A DNA stretch of 64,000 nt from Cupriavidus consociatus (GTDB taxonomy: Bacteria; Pseudomonadota; Gammaproteobacteria; Burkholderiales; Burkholderiaceae). Positions 53,026 through 60,890 of the stretch are shown piece by piece. Each line of letters opens with the position of its first letter. Position 1 is the stretch's first letter. Under the pieces are notes generated by a model. It made no database searches. It was not told where the DNA came from and saw only the letters and a program-made list of their open reading frames with translations. A program made the position numbers and the translations under genes. The DNA lies in contig NZ_JAGIQA010000020.1 of the NCBI RefSeq assembly GCF_017814975.1, positions 62,001 through 126,000 of the forward strand. The letters are read 5' to 3'.

Positions 53026-54159
53026 TCATTCCCCAACCAATACGTGTGACGTGACGATGGGCGAAGCGCAGATGTACTGCGCGATGTTGCAGTCGGCCAC
53101 TTGTCGAGGGCCGGCTTCTCCCCGAATTTGCCGCACCGCCTCCACATGATGCCCCCAACCCTGCATGTAGCTTTCGGCTGTGTGGCCACCTGCGGTATTG
53201 ATCGGTGTCTCGCCCGTGAGACCGATCCGATCGAGAGTCGCCCACTGCCACGCTTCGCCGCGCGGCACGTAGTTGAAACCTTCGAGGCTGAAGAGGACCG
53301 TCGGTGTGAAATTGTCGTAAATCTGAACGCAGTCCATGTCGCTCGGGCCGTAGCCAGATGCTTCATACACGCGCCGCGCGACATCCTGGCTGGCGGAGTA
53401 GAAGAAGTCGGGACTGGTGTAGTGATTGCGCAGGCTTCCCATAGCGGCCGTGGCGGCAACCCGCACTGGACGCTTGCGCAAGTCTTTCGCTCGCTCCAGA
53501 GTCGTCAAGATGACCGCGACGCCGCCATCGTTAATGATGCAGTAATCGTATAGACGCAGCGGGTCGGCGATAAAGCGGGAGTTGATATACTGCTCCTCCG
53601 TAATCTGCTCCCGCATGACAGCGACCGGGTTCAATACTGCGTTACGACGGTTGTTGATGGCAATTGGAGCCAGGGCGCCATCAGGCACGCCATACAGATG
53701 CTGGTACCGGCGATACATCATTCCCACGTAGGCACCGGGCGAGGTCATCCCATACATCGCGTCATACTTGCTGGTGGGGTTGACCGTGTAACCGCCATAG
53801 GTCATCTGGACCGAGCGCCCGTTGTTGCCGTAGACACAAGCAACCACATCCGCCTGACCAGTCTCGATCAGAGAAACCGCGTTCTGAAATGACACGCCGC
53901 TCATGCGGCCGGACCCTTCCAAGCCGTTCACCACCCGGAGATTGGGCATACCCAGCATGTCGGCGCCATGCTCGTATCCAATACGTGAAGTGAGCAGGCC
54001 ATCAAGTTCGTCCTTGCGCAACCCAGCGTCTTCCAACGCTAGCTTCAGCGCCTCGGCACCGAGTGCGTACTGATCCCGCTGAGCGTCCTTTTGCGCATAC
54101 AGAGCGCCGAAGTCGGTCTGTCCTACACCGACTACCGCTACTTGCCTTCGTTCTGCCAT
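53026..54159 (-). CDS. Thiolase-fold protein without catalytic Cys, Ltp2-like retro-aldolase
   Basis: A 377-residue thiolase-superfamily protein. The nucleophile position reads VNGLEGSGRMSG, without Cys. QIYDNFTPTVLFSLEGFNYV carries the Tyr-Asp-x-Phe-Thr motif of Ltp2 aldolases, and INTAGGHTAESYMQGWGHH has a conserved Tyr near the C-terminus. Tyr residues at these places have been linked to catalysis in Ltp2. It is encoded directly before its DUF35 partner. It would split a tertiary 3-hydroxyacyl-CoA into a ketone or aldehyde and acetyl- or propionyl-CoA. It is a distant paralogue of the protein at 29379-30551. Confidence 0.87.
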   Translation of the reverse strand: MAERRQVAVVGVGQTDFGALYAQKDAQRDQYALGAEALKLALEDAGLRKDELDGLLTSRIGYEHGADMLGMPNLRVVNGLEGSGRMSGVSFQNAVSLIETGQADVVACVYGNNGRSVQMTYGGYTVNPTSKYDAMYGMTSPGAYVGMMYRRYQHLYGVPDGALAPIAINNRRNAVLNPVAVMREQITEEQYINSRFIADPLRLYDYCIINDGGVAVILTTLERAKDLRKRPVRVAATAAMGSLRNHYTSPDFFYSASQDVARRVYEASGYGPSDMDCVQIYDNFTPTVLFSLEGFNYVPRGEAWQWATLDRIGLTGETPINTAGGHTAESYMQGWGHHVEAVRQIRGEAGPRQVADCNIAQYICASPIVTSHVLVGE

Positions 54160-54186
54160 TTTTAGTTCCTTAGTTCTCGTCGCATA

Positions 54187-55050
54187 TCAGAAATGCGCCA
54201 CTGGGCATTTCGATCGATCCCCGGTTCCGTCGTGTGCATGACTTTCAGGATCATCGAGGATGGGTAATACCTGTACGCCTGCCATGAGGCTGCGCGCATG
54301 TTCCATCGCAAATGCACGGCTGGCAGGGTTGGTTGGGATAATCAGGGCTCCCTCGAGAAGACCATCGAACGCCTTTCTGGCTACTTCACCTGGCTCTTGA
54401 GCGAATGGCTCGACTGCCGCAGCAATCTGTGGGTTCGAGGCGATGAGACCCCGGACCCTTTCGGTGAGAACCCAGCCAGGCGCGAACAACGAGACGCCGA
54501 TTCCAGCACCTTCCAAATCCCGCCGTGCGGTCTCGGTCAGACCAAGCGCGGCAAACTTGCTCGCGGTGTAGATGCTCATCGGCGCCACATGCGGAGGCAC
54601 CCCAAGCGAATGTTCCGACCCGGTGTTCAGGATATAGGCGGGGCCGCCGTCTTCCGCAGCCTTCTTTAGCAACGGCGCAAAGACATGAATGCCGTTGAAA
54701 AGACCCAGCACATTGACGTCCAAGACTTTCTTCGCTGCCGCAGGATCCACCTCCTGAAGGCCGCCAAGAGCTGCGATACCCGCGTTGTTGCACAGGACGT
54801 TGACCATGCCAAACCGCTCGATGGTCGCGGCCGCCAAGCGCTGCACGTCGGCGTAGTCCGACGTGTCCGTCCGCACCCACTCGGCCGTAGCGCCTTTGCC
54901 GCGGAGCAACTCCAGGGTCTGGCTTGCGTCATCGAGATCGGCGATCATCAGACGCCCGCCGCGCTCTGCAGCCTCGCAAGCGAGTGCCTGCCCGATTCCG
55001 GTTGCGCCACCAGTCACGACGACGACCGCATCTTTCAGGTTTCGTGACAT
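54187..55050 (-). CDS. Short-chain dehydrogenase/reductase
   Basis: A 287-residue SDR: VVVTGGATGIGQALACEAAE, Asp in MIADLDD (favours NAD), NNAGIAALGG, the catalytic Ser in LNTGSEHSLGV and Tyr/Lys in SIYTASKFAALGL. The C-terminal tail (HAHDGTGDRSKCPVAHF) is unusual and rich in His and Cys. GGGAGGCAGAG precedes ATG 55050. Lying directly after the P450 gene (17 bases), it likely oxidises the alcohol that the P450 makes, ahead of the operon's aldehyde dehydrogenase. Confidence 0.9.
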   Translation of the reverse strand: MSRNLKDAVVVVTGGATGIGQALACEAAERGGRLMIADLDDASQTLELLRGKGATAEWVRTDTSDYADVQRLAAATIERFGMVNVLCNNAGIAALGGLQEVDPAAAKKVLDVNVLGLFNGIHVFAPLLKKAAEDGGPAYILNTGSEHSLGVPPHVAPMSIYTASKFAALGLTETARRDLEGAGIGVSLFAPGWVLTERVRGLIASNPQIAAAVEPFAQEPGEVARKAFDGLLEGALIIPTNPASRAFAMEHARSLMAGVQVLPILDDPESHAHDGTGDRSKCPVAHF

Positions 55051-55067
55051 TCTCTGCCTCCCGATTC

Positions 55068-56294
55068 TTATCGCACTACCGCCAGGGGAAGTTCGAAAAG
55101 CTGATTGATAAAGGTGCTCCAGCCGCGCTTGGGATTTCCATTCGACTTGAACGAAATCTTTCTCTTATGTAGTTCCTCGAAGAGGATGCGCATTTCCAGG
55201 CGAGCAAGTGCATTGCCGATGCAGTGATGCGCGCCACTGCCAAACGTGATGTGTTCGTTCCTGACGCGTGCCGGATTGAATTGATGCGGCTCGGAGAAAA
55301 TCGCCGGATCGCGGTTGGCCGCGGTGAAGTAGAGCTGCATCATGTCGCCCTTGCGAATTTGTTGCCCCCGGAACTCGAGGTCCCGCGTCGCCGTGCGCGC
55401 CATGTTCATCGCCGGAGTGATGTAACGCAGGAACTCTTCGATAAGCGCGTTCACGCCACCCGCGGCCACAGTCTGGTTTACGATTTCGGCGATCTCCGGG
55501 CTTTCCACGATCATGCGCATGGATTGCGCGATTGCCGTATGCGTGGTCTCGAAGCCAGCGACGCAAAGGAGGGACAGGTAAATGCAACACTCATCCTCCG
55601 AAATCTCACCTCGTTCAACGCACTGGGCAAGAATGGTTCCCATGTCCTCCTTGGGATCGCGCAGCTTCCTGGGACGGAGTTCCTCCATGTAGACATGAAC
55701 CGGTGCACTGGCCTCCAGCACCGACTTGAAATTGTCGGGCACCGTCGACGCGTGGAAGATTCGGTTGGTCCATTCCACGATTTTCTGGCGCTCTTCGAAC
55801 GGCACCCCGATGACTCTCGCCACGACGCGCGACGGGATAATCGCAGCGACATCGGCCACCCAGTCGAATTCGCCCTTGGCAACGATATCCTCGATCACCT
55901 CAACGACGATCTCGCGAACCCACTCGTCGAATTGCGCCACCACTCGCGGAGCGAATGAGCGGGCTGCCGCCTTGCGCAGTCGAGTTTGCGTCGGCGGATC
56001 GTTGAGCATGATGTTCGATCTAAGCTCTGGAACTTCCGAGATGTTTTCAACGGCGCCCGGAAAGAAGAATCCTTTCGTGGAAGTGAATGCCTCCGGGTCC
56101 CGCTCTATCTCAATGATGTCCGCATGACGGGTGACGGCCCAAAAACCACCAGTCAGCGTACCCTGCGCAGCAGGCTGCCAATAGAGGCCCGGCATTGCCC
56201 TGACTCTGTCAAACGCTTCGTGCGGCACACCCGGCACAAACGTTTCCGGGTTCGACAAATCGGGAATTGGCAAGTCAATCGTGGTCGTATCCAT
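55068..56294 (-). CDS. Cytochrome P450 (class I, paralogue of 15062-16267)
   Basis: A 408-residue soluble P450. I-helix CVAGFETTHTAIAQSMRMIV, ExxR in EEFLRYITPAMNMAR, heme loop FGSGAHHCIGNALARLE with the ligand C358. AGGAGAG precedes ATG 56294. Its redox partners are in the same operon (ferredoxin at 49077, reductase at 46553). It shares long blocks with the first P450, such as VPHEAFD.VRAMPGLYWQPA near the N-terminus and IRKGD.MQLYF.AANRDP. Relatives include terpenoid and steroid side-chain hydroxylases; the true substrate is open. First gene of the operon after the GntR regulator. Confidence 0.94.
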   Translation of the reverse strand: MDTTTIDLPIPDLSNPETFVPGVPHEAFDRVRAMPGLYWQPAAQGTLTGGFWAVTRHADIIEIERDPEAFTSTKGFFFPGAVENISEVPELRSNIMLNDPPTQTRLRKAAARSFAPRVVAQFDEWVREIVVEVIEDIVAKGEFDWVADVAAIIPSRVVARVIGVPFEERQKIVEWTNRIFHASTVPDNFKSVLEASAPVHVYMEELRPRKLRDPKEDMGTILAQCVERGEISEDECCIYLSLLCVAGFETTHTAIAQSMRMIVESPEIAEIVNQTVAAGGVNALIEEFLRYITPAMNMARTATRDLEFRGQQIRKGDMMQLYFTAANRDPAIFSEPHQFNPARVRNEHITFGSGAHHCIGNALARLEMRILFEELHKRKISFKSNGNPKRGWSTFINQLFELPLAVVR

Positions 56295-56382
56295 ACACTC
56301 TCCTTGGGTGCTTTGCTCGTAGCTATAAAGAGCCTCAGTAGCGATAAGAGGTCCCTATTTGATGCGACTGCGCTTCTCGAAA

Positions 56383-57042
56383 TCAGACCGAGTCGTGCAG
56401 CATTTTTAGCGCGATGAACGCGGCCGCCTGGGCAGCCTTTACATGACGCCGTGCGGCTTTCGCGGCATCCTCCGGGCAGCGTCGTTCAATAGCTGCCACG
56501 ACCTCGTCGAACTCCTGCTTAGAGACCGCGCAGCGACCCGGTATTGAGATCGAGATCTGCCGTAAAGCGTGAATTCGGGTGTACAAGCCGTTAAGAATTT
56601 CTCTCAGGACCGGATTCGAGGATCCAGTCAGCAATAGCTCATCGAATCGCTGGAGGCCATCCCAAGAGTCAGTTGGCTGCCTTCTAATATCCAGCAGTGC
56701 GTCGATCTCCTTCTGTGACGCCCGCTGAGCGAATAGCGCCACTACGAGAGGCTCGAGTTCCGCTCGAACCTCGTAGATATGCCGCACCTCATCCTCTGTT
56801 GGCACCACCACGCGCAGTCCACGGCTCGATGAAGCCTCGACTAGCCGTTCCGCCTGTAGATGACGCAAGGCTTCCCGTACCGAGGTGCGGCTGACGCCGG
56901 TCAACTCTGTCAACTCGCGTTCAGTAAGCCGGCGACCCGGCTGCAGCACCCCATTCCGGATGGCCTGCCGGAGGACCTCAACCACCTTCTCGCGCACGAG
57001 CACCGTTGGCTTGATTCGCATTTCATGTGCGTCAAAGACCAC
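56383..57042 (-). CDS. GntR-family regulator, FadR/FCD type (copy 2)
   Basis: A 219-residue GntR regulator with the winged helix REKVVEVLRQAIRNGVLQPG, then RLTERELTELTGVSRTSVRE, and a helical FCD domain. The recognition region is identical or nearly so to copy 1 at 41120-41779, so both should read the same operator. It starts at GTG 57042 with GGAGAGATAA directly upstream. The P450 operon starts 88 bases downstream on the same strand, and a matching operator lies 29 bases upstream of this gene (57071-57091). It probably represses itself and the P450 operon until an acidic pathway metabolite binds. Confidence 0.94.
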   Translation of the reverse strand: MVFDAHEMRIKPTVLVREKVVEVLRQAIRNGVLQPGRRLTERELTELTGVSRTSVREALRHLQAERLVEASSSRGLRVVVPTEDEVRHIYEVRAELEPLVVALFAQRASQKEIDALLDIRRQPTDSWDGLQRFDELLLTGSSNPVLREILNGLYTRIHALRQISISIPGRCAVSKQEFDEVVAAIERRCPEDAAKAARRHVKAAQAAAFIALKMLHDSV

Positions 57043-57070
57043 TTATCTCTCCATGCACAAAAGTTTGTAT

Positions 57071-57091
57071 GACGGTGTGCAGAATACTGTC
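57071..57091. promoter_or_regulatory. GntR operator (copy 2, regulator side)
   Basis: Core begins GACGGTGTGC and ends AGAATACTGTC, with dyad symmetry GACnGT to ACnGTC; the outer arm TGTAT precedes it. It is 29 bases upstream of the GntR copy 2 start. In inverted orientation it matches 57344-57364 at 19 of 21 positions, and 41819-41839 at most. Confidence 0.7.
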
Positions 57092-57104
57092 TGATGAGCT
57101 GGCC

Positions 57105-57330
57105 GCGTATAAGGGTTTTCACTAAGAGCGGCAGGCACGCAAGCCGCTAGATGGCGCTTCATCCCCCTCCCCACCCCGCGGGGCCGCCTCAAACGCCGGG
57201 CTTGCACACTCCTTTCTCCTTCTCTTGTCTCCTTGGCCGCTGTAACGACAAAGTGAGGCGGCCCAGCGTGCCCTGCGCTGGGCTACGACTGAGAGTCCCG
57301 GCAAGTGTCTAAGTGAAAACCCTTATACGC
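57105..57330. repeat. Perfect 19-bp inverted repeat bounding a 188-base GC-rich, hairpin-rich segment
   Basis: GCGTATAAGGGTTTTCACT (57105-57123) is repeated in perfect inverse at 57312-57330. Between them are GCAAGCC/GGCTTGC, GCCGCCTC/GAGGCGGC and GCCCAGCG/CGCTGGGC inverted pairs and no gene. The outer ends of both arms lie exactly 13 bases from the GntR operator cores. It could be a MITE-like element or a duplicated, inverted promoter module. No target-site duplication is evident. Confidence 0.6.
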
Positions 57331-57339
57331 CATGCGTTC

Positions 57340-57368
57340 GTATGACAGTATTCTGTACTCCGTCATAC
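57340..57368. promoter_or_regulatory. GntR operator (copy 3, SDR side)
   Basis: Arms GTATGAC (57340-57346) and GTCATAC (57362-57368) form a perfect 7-bp dyad, the best of the three sites. It lies 42 bases upstream of the SDR start at 57410, so that gene probably belongs to the same regulon. The centre reads AGTATTCTGTACTCC. Confidence 0.7.
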
Positions 57369-57409
57369 ACTGTCATTCAGCATATTTCGACGTTTCCGGA
57401 GAGCATTTC

Positions 57410-58240
57410 ATGGCCCCAAAGGTCTGGTTCATTACAGGCGCCTCGCGCGGCTTCGGCCGCGTGTGGGCTGAAGCCGCGCTTAGTCGTGGCGACAAGGTCG
57501 TAGCAACAGCACGCAGCGCTGATAGCCTTACGGGTCTTGCCAAGGCCTATGGCAGCGCAGTGCTGCCACTGAAACTCGATGTCACTGATAGAGCTGGAGT
57601 GTTTGCGGCCGTCGAGCGCGCTCACACTCACTTTGGGCGGTTGGACGTTGTTGTCAACAATGCCGGCTACGGCCTGTTTGGTGCCATCGAAGAGACTAGT
57701 GAAGCTGAAGCACGCGCTCAAATTGAAACGAATGTCTTCGGTGCGCTTTGGGTAATCCAAGCCGCGCTGCCGCGGCTGCGCCAACAAGGGGGCGGTCACA
57801 TCCTGTCGGTGTCAAGTATTGGCGGCATCGTCGCCTTCCCCACCCTCGGGCTTTACCATGCGTCCAAGTGGGCGCTGGAAGCCCTGAACGAAAGCCTGTC
57901 ACAGGAAGTCGCTGGGCAAGGCATCAAGGTTACGCTGATCGAACCTGGCTCCTACGCAACCGACTGGGCAGGCGCTTCCTCGATTCATACGACGCATCTG
58001 CCGGAATATGGCGGCATCCGCTCGCAACTTGCGGCTGCGTTTGCCGGAGCGTCGCTTGGGGACCCGAAGGCTACGGGGGATGCCATTCTCAAGTTGGTTG
58101 ATGCGGATAAGCCGCCACTGCGGCTCTTCCTTGGCAGCATGCCATTGCCTATCGTTCGTCAACGCTATGCCGAGCGCCTGGCCACGTGGTCCGAATGGGA
58201 GACCGTCTCCAGCGCAGCGCAGGGCAGTGTGAAAGCCTGA
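57410..58240 (+). CDS. Short-chain dehydrogenase/reductase (paralogue of 13888-14724)
   Basis: A 276-residue SDR: VWFITGASRGFGRVWAEAAL, NNAGYGLFGAIEETSEAEA, VSSIGGIVAFPTLGLYHASK with Ser and Tyr-x-x-x-Lys, and LIEPGSYATDWAG. ATG 57410 (MAPKVWF) with CGGAGAG upstream is preferred to an in-frame ATG 26 codons earlier that overlaps the operator. It is divergent from GntR copy 2 and preceded by a near-perfect GntR operator. A strong terminator follows. The substrate is unknown; an alcohol of the P450 pathway is likely. Its similarity to the SDR beside the first P450 supports a duplicated pathway. Confidence 0.9.
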   Translation: MAPKVWFITGASRGFGRVWAEAALSRGDKVVATARSADSLTGLAKAYGSAVLPLKLDVTDRAGVFAAVERAHTHFGRLDVVVNNAGYGLFGAIEETSEAEARAQIETNVFGALWVIQAALPRLRQQGGGHILSVSSIGGIVAFPTLGLYHASKWALEALNESLSQEVAGQGIKVTLIEPGSYATDWAGASSIHTTHLPEYGGIRSQLAAAFAGASLGDPKATGDAILKLVDADKPPLRLFLGSMPLPIVRQRYAERLATWSEWETVSSAAQGSVKA

Positions 58241-58606
58241 ACAAGAGACTCTCGCAAGCGGGCAGCTGCGACATTGTCTGTCGTAGCTGCCCAAAATAGC
58301 TTGCGTTTTATCCCGCCGGCTCCTCGCAATGCATGCTGTATTTGCGCAACCCCAGTCCAGGCGAAGGGAAGCAATAAGTACAACGCATACAACTTCCCAT
58401 CTGCAAAGCAGGGGGGTGTGTACCGCAGGTAGCGCGCGATGGACTGCTTCATAGTCATTGGCAGGTTGTCAGAGGATAGATTTCGCATCTCATCGTATTT
58501 CTTGCAAGCAACGAATTCGCGTATATCGGTAGATCCAAGTTAGTGATTGACGGAGGATTGAACTCGCATATTCGTGGGCCATTGAATGACTACAGCAAGC
58601 TAGGCC
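58241..58606. other. Intergenic between SDR terminator and efflux operon
   Basis: 366 bases. After the terminator (58253-58310) the region has no recognised gene; the last 100 bases before 58607 are AT-rich and should contain the promoter of the FUSC operon. No clear -35/-10 pair or operator was identified. Confidence 0.4.
58253..58310 (+). terminator. Terminator of the SDR gene
   Basis: CGCAAGC (58253-58259) pairs with GCTTGCG (58299-58305). Inside, GGGCAGCTGCGAC (58260-58272) pairs with GTCGTAGCTGCCC (58280-58292), one G-T wobble and a 7-base loop. TTTTA follows at 58306. It begins 12 bases after the SDR stop. A long bulged stem with a short U-run. Confidence 0.75.
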
Positions 58607-60676
58607 ATGAATCCTCCGAATTGGCGCGAGTGGTTATACTCAGCCAAAACACTCTTCGCCGCGATGCTCGCGCTCTATGTCGCGCTCGAGCTCTCGCTCC
58701 CCAATCCCTATTGGGCAGTTGCATCCGTCTATCTGGTGTCCAACCCTCTTTCTGGCGCCACCAGTTCCAGATCGGCTTATAGAATCTGCGGGACACTCCT
58801 TGGCGCCGTAGCAGCGGTGGCGTTGATTCAGGCGTGCCCGGATGTCCCTATGTTGCTGACGGTGGTTATCGCCTGCTGGACAGGTAGCCTGCTATACCTG
58901 TCTTTGCTAGATCGAACGCCGCGAAGTTATGTATTTATGTTGGCGGCATATACGACTCCGATCATCGGCATCCCCGCTTTCATGCATCCGGAGATAGTCT
59001 TCGACATCGCATTGGCTCGTTCAGAGGAAATCCTACTAGGCATCGTTTGCGCCACAGTCGTCAATACATCCCTGTTTCCAACCCGCATCTCTCCTATTCT
59101 CGGCTCACAGATGCGAACCATGTTGAAGGATGCGGCAGACTGGGCGCGAGAATTCCTCGATATTCGTCGAGCGCACCCGACGTTGACCCCTGTGCGTCAT
59201 CGATTGATGGCAGATGTAGCAGCTATTGATGTGCTAATCACCCACCTATCTTTCGACCCTGGCACCAACGTACAAGCCGAACACGCCCGTCAAATGCGCC
59301 TAAGAATGGCCATGTTGATTCCTCAGCTAACAGCCTTGTTCGATCCCCTGTTTATTCTCGTACAAAAAAATTGCGATGGATCTGAAGACATAGCCTCGCT
59401 GGTCGCAAGCGTAGTGCAATGGATTCACGATATCGACCGTGGGAACGCCCATTCCCACAAAGATTTGCACGAAAAAATTGAGCAGTTCAGATCCGCACTC
59501 CCCCTTCCGCACTCGGTCGAAGAACTGTTGATATACAACGCGCTATACAGACTTGATGAGCTGGTTGATCTTTGGAAAGACTGCTGGGAGCTGCAGAACG
59601 CATATGCCGGCAACGACCCGGTTCACCACGATACTTTGCGCTACAAGACGCACAAGCTGCTCAGCGAAGCACGTCATAGTGACTATGGATTGATGGCGTT
59701 CTCCGCCATCTCCGCAGCCGTGGCAACTGCGATAGCCATTCTGTGCTGGCTGAATCTCGGCTGGGAGTCGGGCGCTGGCGGCGTCGTATCCGTCGCAATT
59801 GTCTGCTGCTTCTTTGCAGCTTCAGATGAGCCTATACCGCTGTTGAACAGCGTACTCTTTTTGGCGATCGCATCCAGCATCTTTTCGCTGGTCTACCTGT
59901 TTGCCATCCTCCCGGACATTCATACATTTGTCGGTCTGGCCTTGGTACTGGCTCCCCCGCTTCTCTTTGCCGCTGCCTTTACCGGCCGACCCCAGCACAC
60001 AATGACGGTCGTATTGTTCTCCGCCCAAGCCATTACTAACCTGACTCTGCGAAGTTCCTATACAGCCGACTTCGAGAGTTTTGCCAACGCAAGTTTGGGA
60101 AATTTGCTTGGGGTGGTCTTTGCGCTGGTCTGGACTTTGGTCACTAAGCCATTCGGAGTTGAATTCGCGGCGCGCCGCCTTACTCGGGCGAATTGGCGCG
60201 ACCTGGAAGCGCTGGCTTACGCGTCAAGTACCAAGGCCGTGTCTGACATCGCCGCCTTGACGCTAGATCGCGCCAGTCAGTTGCTACCTCGACTGGGGTT
60301 GATAGTGAATCAGAAATTCTCACCGGTCGATCCCGTGCGAGATATACGAATCTGTTTGTCCCTGATCGAACTACAGCAAATCCAGTTGCGGACAGAAGAT
60401 CCTGCTGCTACTCAACTCGTCAATATCGTTCAGGGCGTTGGCGACTACTTTCGCCAATGCCGTGAGGAAGGACTGCCCTTAACGCCCCCTGTCTCGTTAC
60501 GGCAGCGGATGGACGCGGTGATACCTACGCTTCTATCACGTGGTGAGAAGACCGGTCGCGACTGCGCTCTCGCTCTGAGCAACCTGTACTTGGCATTGTT
60601 TCCCGGACCGCAGGCGGACGAGGACGCCGCGAAAACTGTCCCTGTTTCTGACGTCCTCCAATCCAGCGTGGTCTGA
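58607..60676 (+). CDS. FUSC-family inner-membrane exporter (AaeB-like aromatic acid efflux)
   Basis: A 689-residue FUSC protein. An N-terminal block of membrane helices (TLFAAMLALYVALELSLPNP, RICGTLLGAVAAVALIQA and others, to about residue 160) is followed by a cytoplasmic helical domain. A second membrane block lies at about 360-520 (FSAISAAVATAIAILCWLNL and on), and then a soluble C-terminus. YWAVASVYLVSNPLSGAT is the family signature. AaeB-type proteins export hydroxylated aromatic acids with AaeA and AaeX, both encoded next. ATG 58607 has only a weak ribosome site. It probably relieves build-up of toxic acid intermediates. Confidence 0.9.
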   Translation: MNPPNWREWLYSAKTLFAAMLALYVALELSLPNPYWAVASVYLVSNPLSGATSSRSAYRICGTLLGAVAAVALIQACPDVPMLLTVVIACWTGSLLYLSLLDRTPRSYVFMLAAYTTPIIGIPAFMHPEIVFDIALARSEEILLGIVCATVVNTSLFPTRISPILGSQMRTMLKDAADWAREFLDIRRAHPTLTPVRHRLMADVAAIDVLITHLSFDPGTNVQAEHARQMRLRMAMLIPQLTALFDPLFILVQKNCDGSEDIASLVASVVQWIHDIDRGNAHSHKDLHEKIEQFRSALPLPHSVEELLIYNALYRLDELVDLWKDCWELQNAYAGNDPVHHDTLRYKTHKLLSEARHSDYGLMAFSAISAAVATAIAILCWLNLGWESGAGGVVSVAIVCCFFAASDEPIPLLNSVLFLAIASSIFSLVYLFAILPDIHTFVGLALVLAPPLLFAAAFTGRPQHTMTVVLFSAQAITNLTLRSSYTADFESFANASLGNLLGVVFALVWTLVTKPFGVEFAARRLTRANWRDLEALAYASSTKAVSDIAALTLDRASQLLPRLGLIVNQKFSPVDPVRDIRICLSLIELQQIQLRTEDPAATQLVNIVQGVGDYFRQCREEGLPLTPPVSLRQRMDAVIPTLLSRGEKTGRDCALALSNLYLALFPGPQADEDAAKTVPVSDVLQSSVV

Positions 60677-60680
60677 GCAG

Positions 60681-60890
60681 ATGTACGGCGAATTTAATCT
60701 CTACGGCGTCTTCATTCCCACCCTACTCGGCCTCATGCTTCTGGCTTATGCCCTGAAAGGCGCGCTGCGCTCGTGGCTGACCAGGACCGGCCTTTATCGC
60801 TGGATTTGGCACCCAGCGCTGTTCAACCTAGCCATGTACATTGCCGTGCTCGGCATGCTCATTTCTCTTATGCATTGGATGCAATCGTGA
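60681..60890 (+). CDS. DUF1656 small membrane protein (AaeX-like)
   Basis: A 69-residue protein with two transmembrane helices (VFIPTLLGLMLLAYALKGAL and LFNLAMYIAVLGMLISLMHW) and the DUF1656 start MYGEFNLYGVFIP. This family is always found beside FUSC and HlyD-type efflux genes. It starts four bases after the FUSC stop and overlaps the next gene by GTGA (60887-60890). Its function is unknown. Confidence 0.92.
   Translation: MYGEFNLYGVFIPTLLGLMLLAYALKGALRSWLTRTGLYRWIWHPALFNLAMYIAVLGMLISLMHWMQS

Noticed and set aside
58165..58488. Minus-strand 107-codon frame in the gap before the efflux operon
   Set aside because: Overlaps the SDR C-terminus and its terminator; no homology or ribosome site seen.
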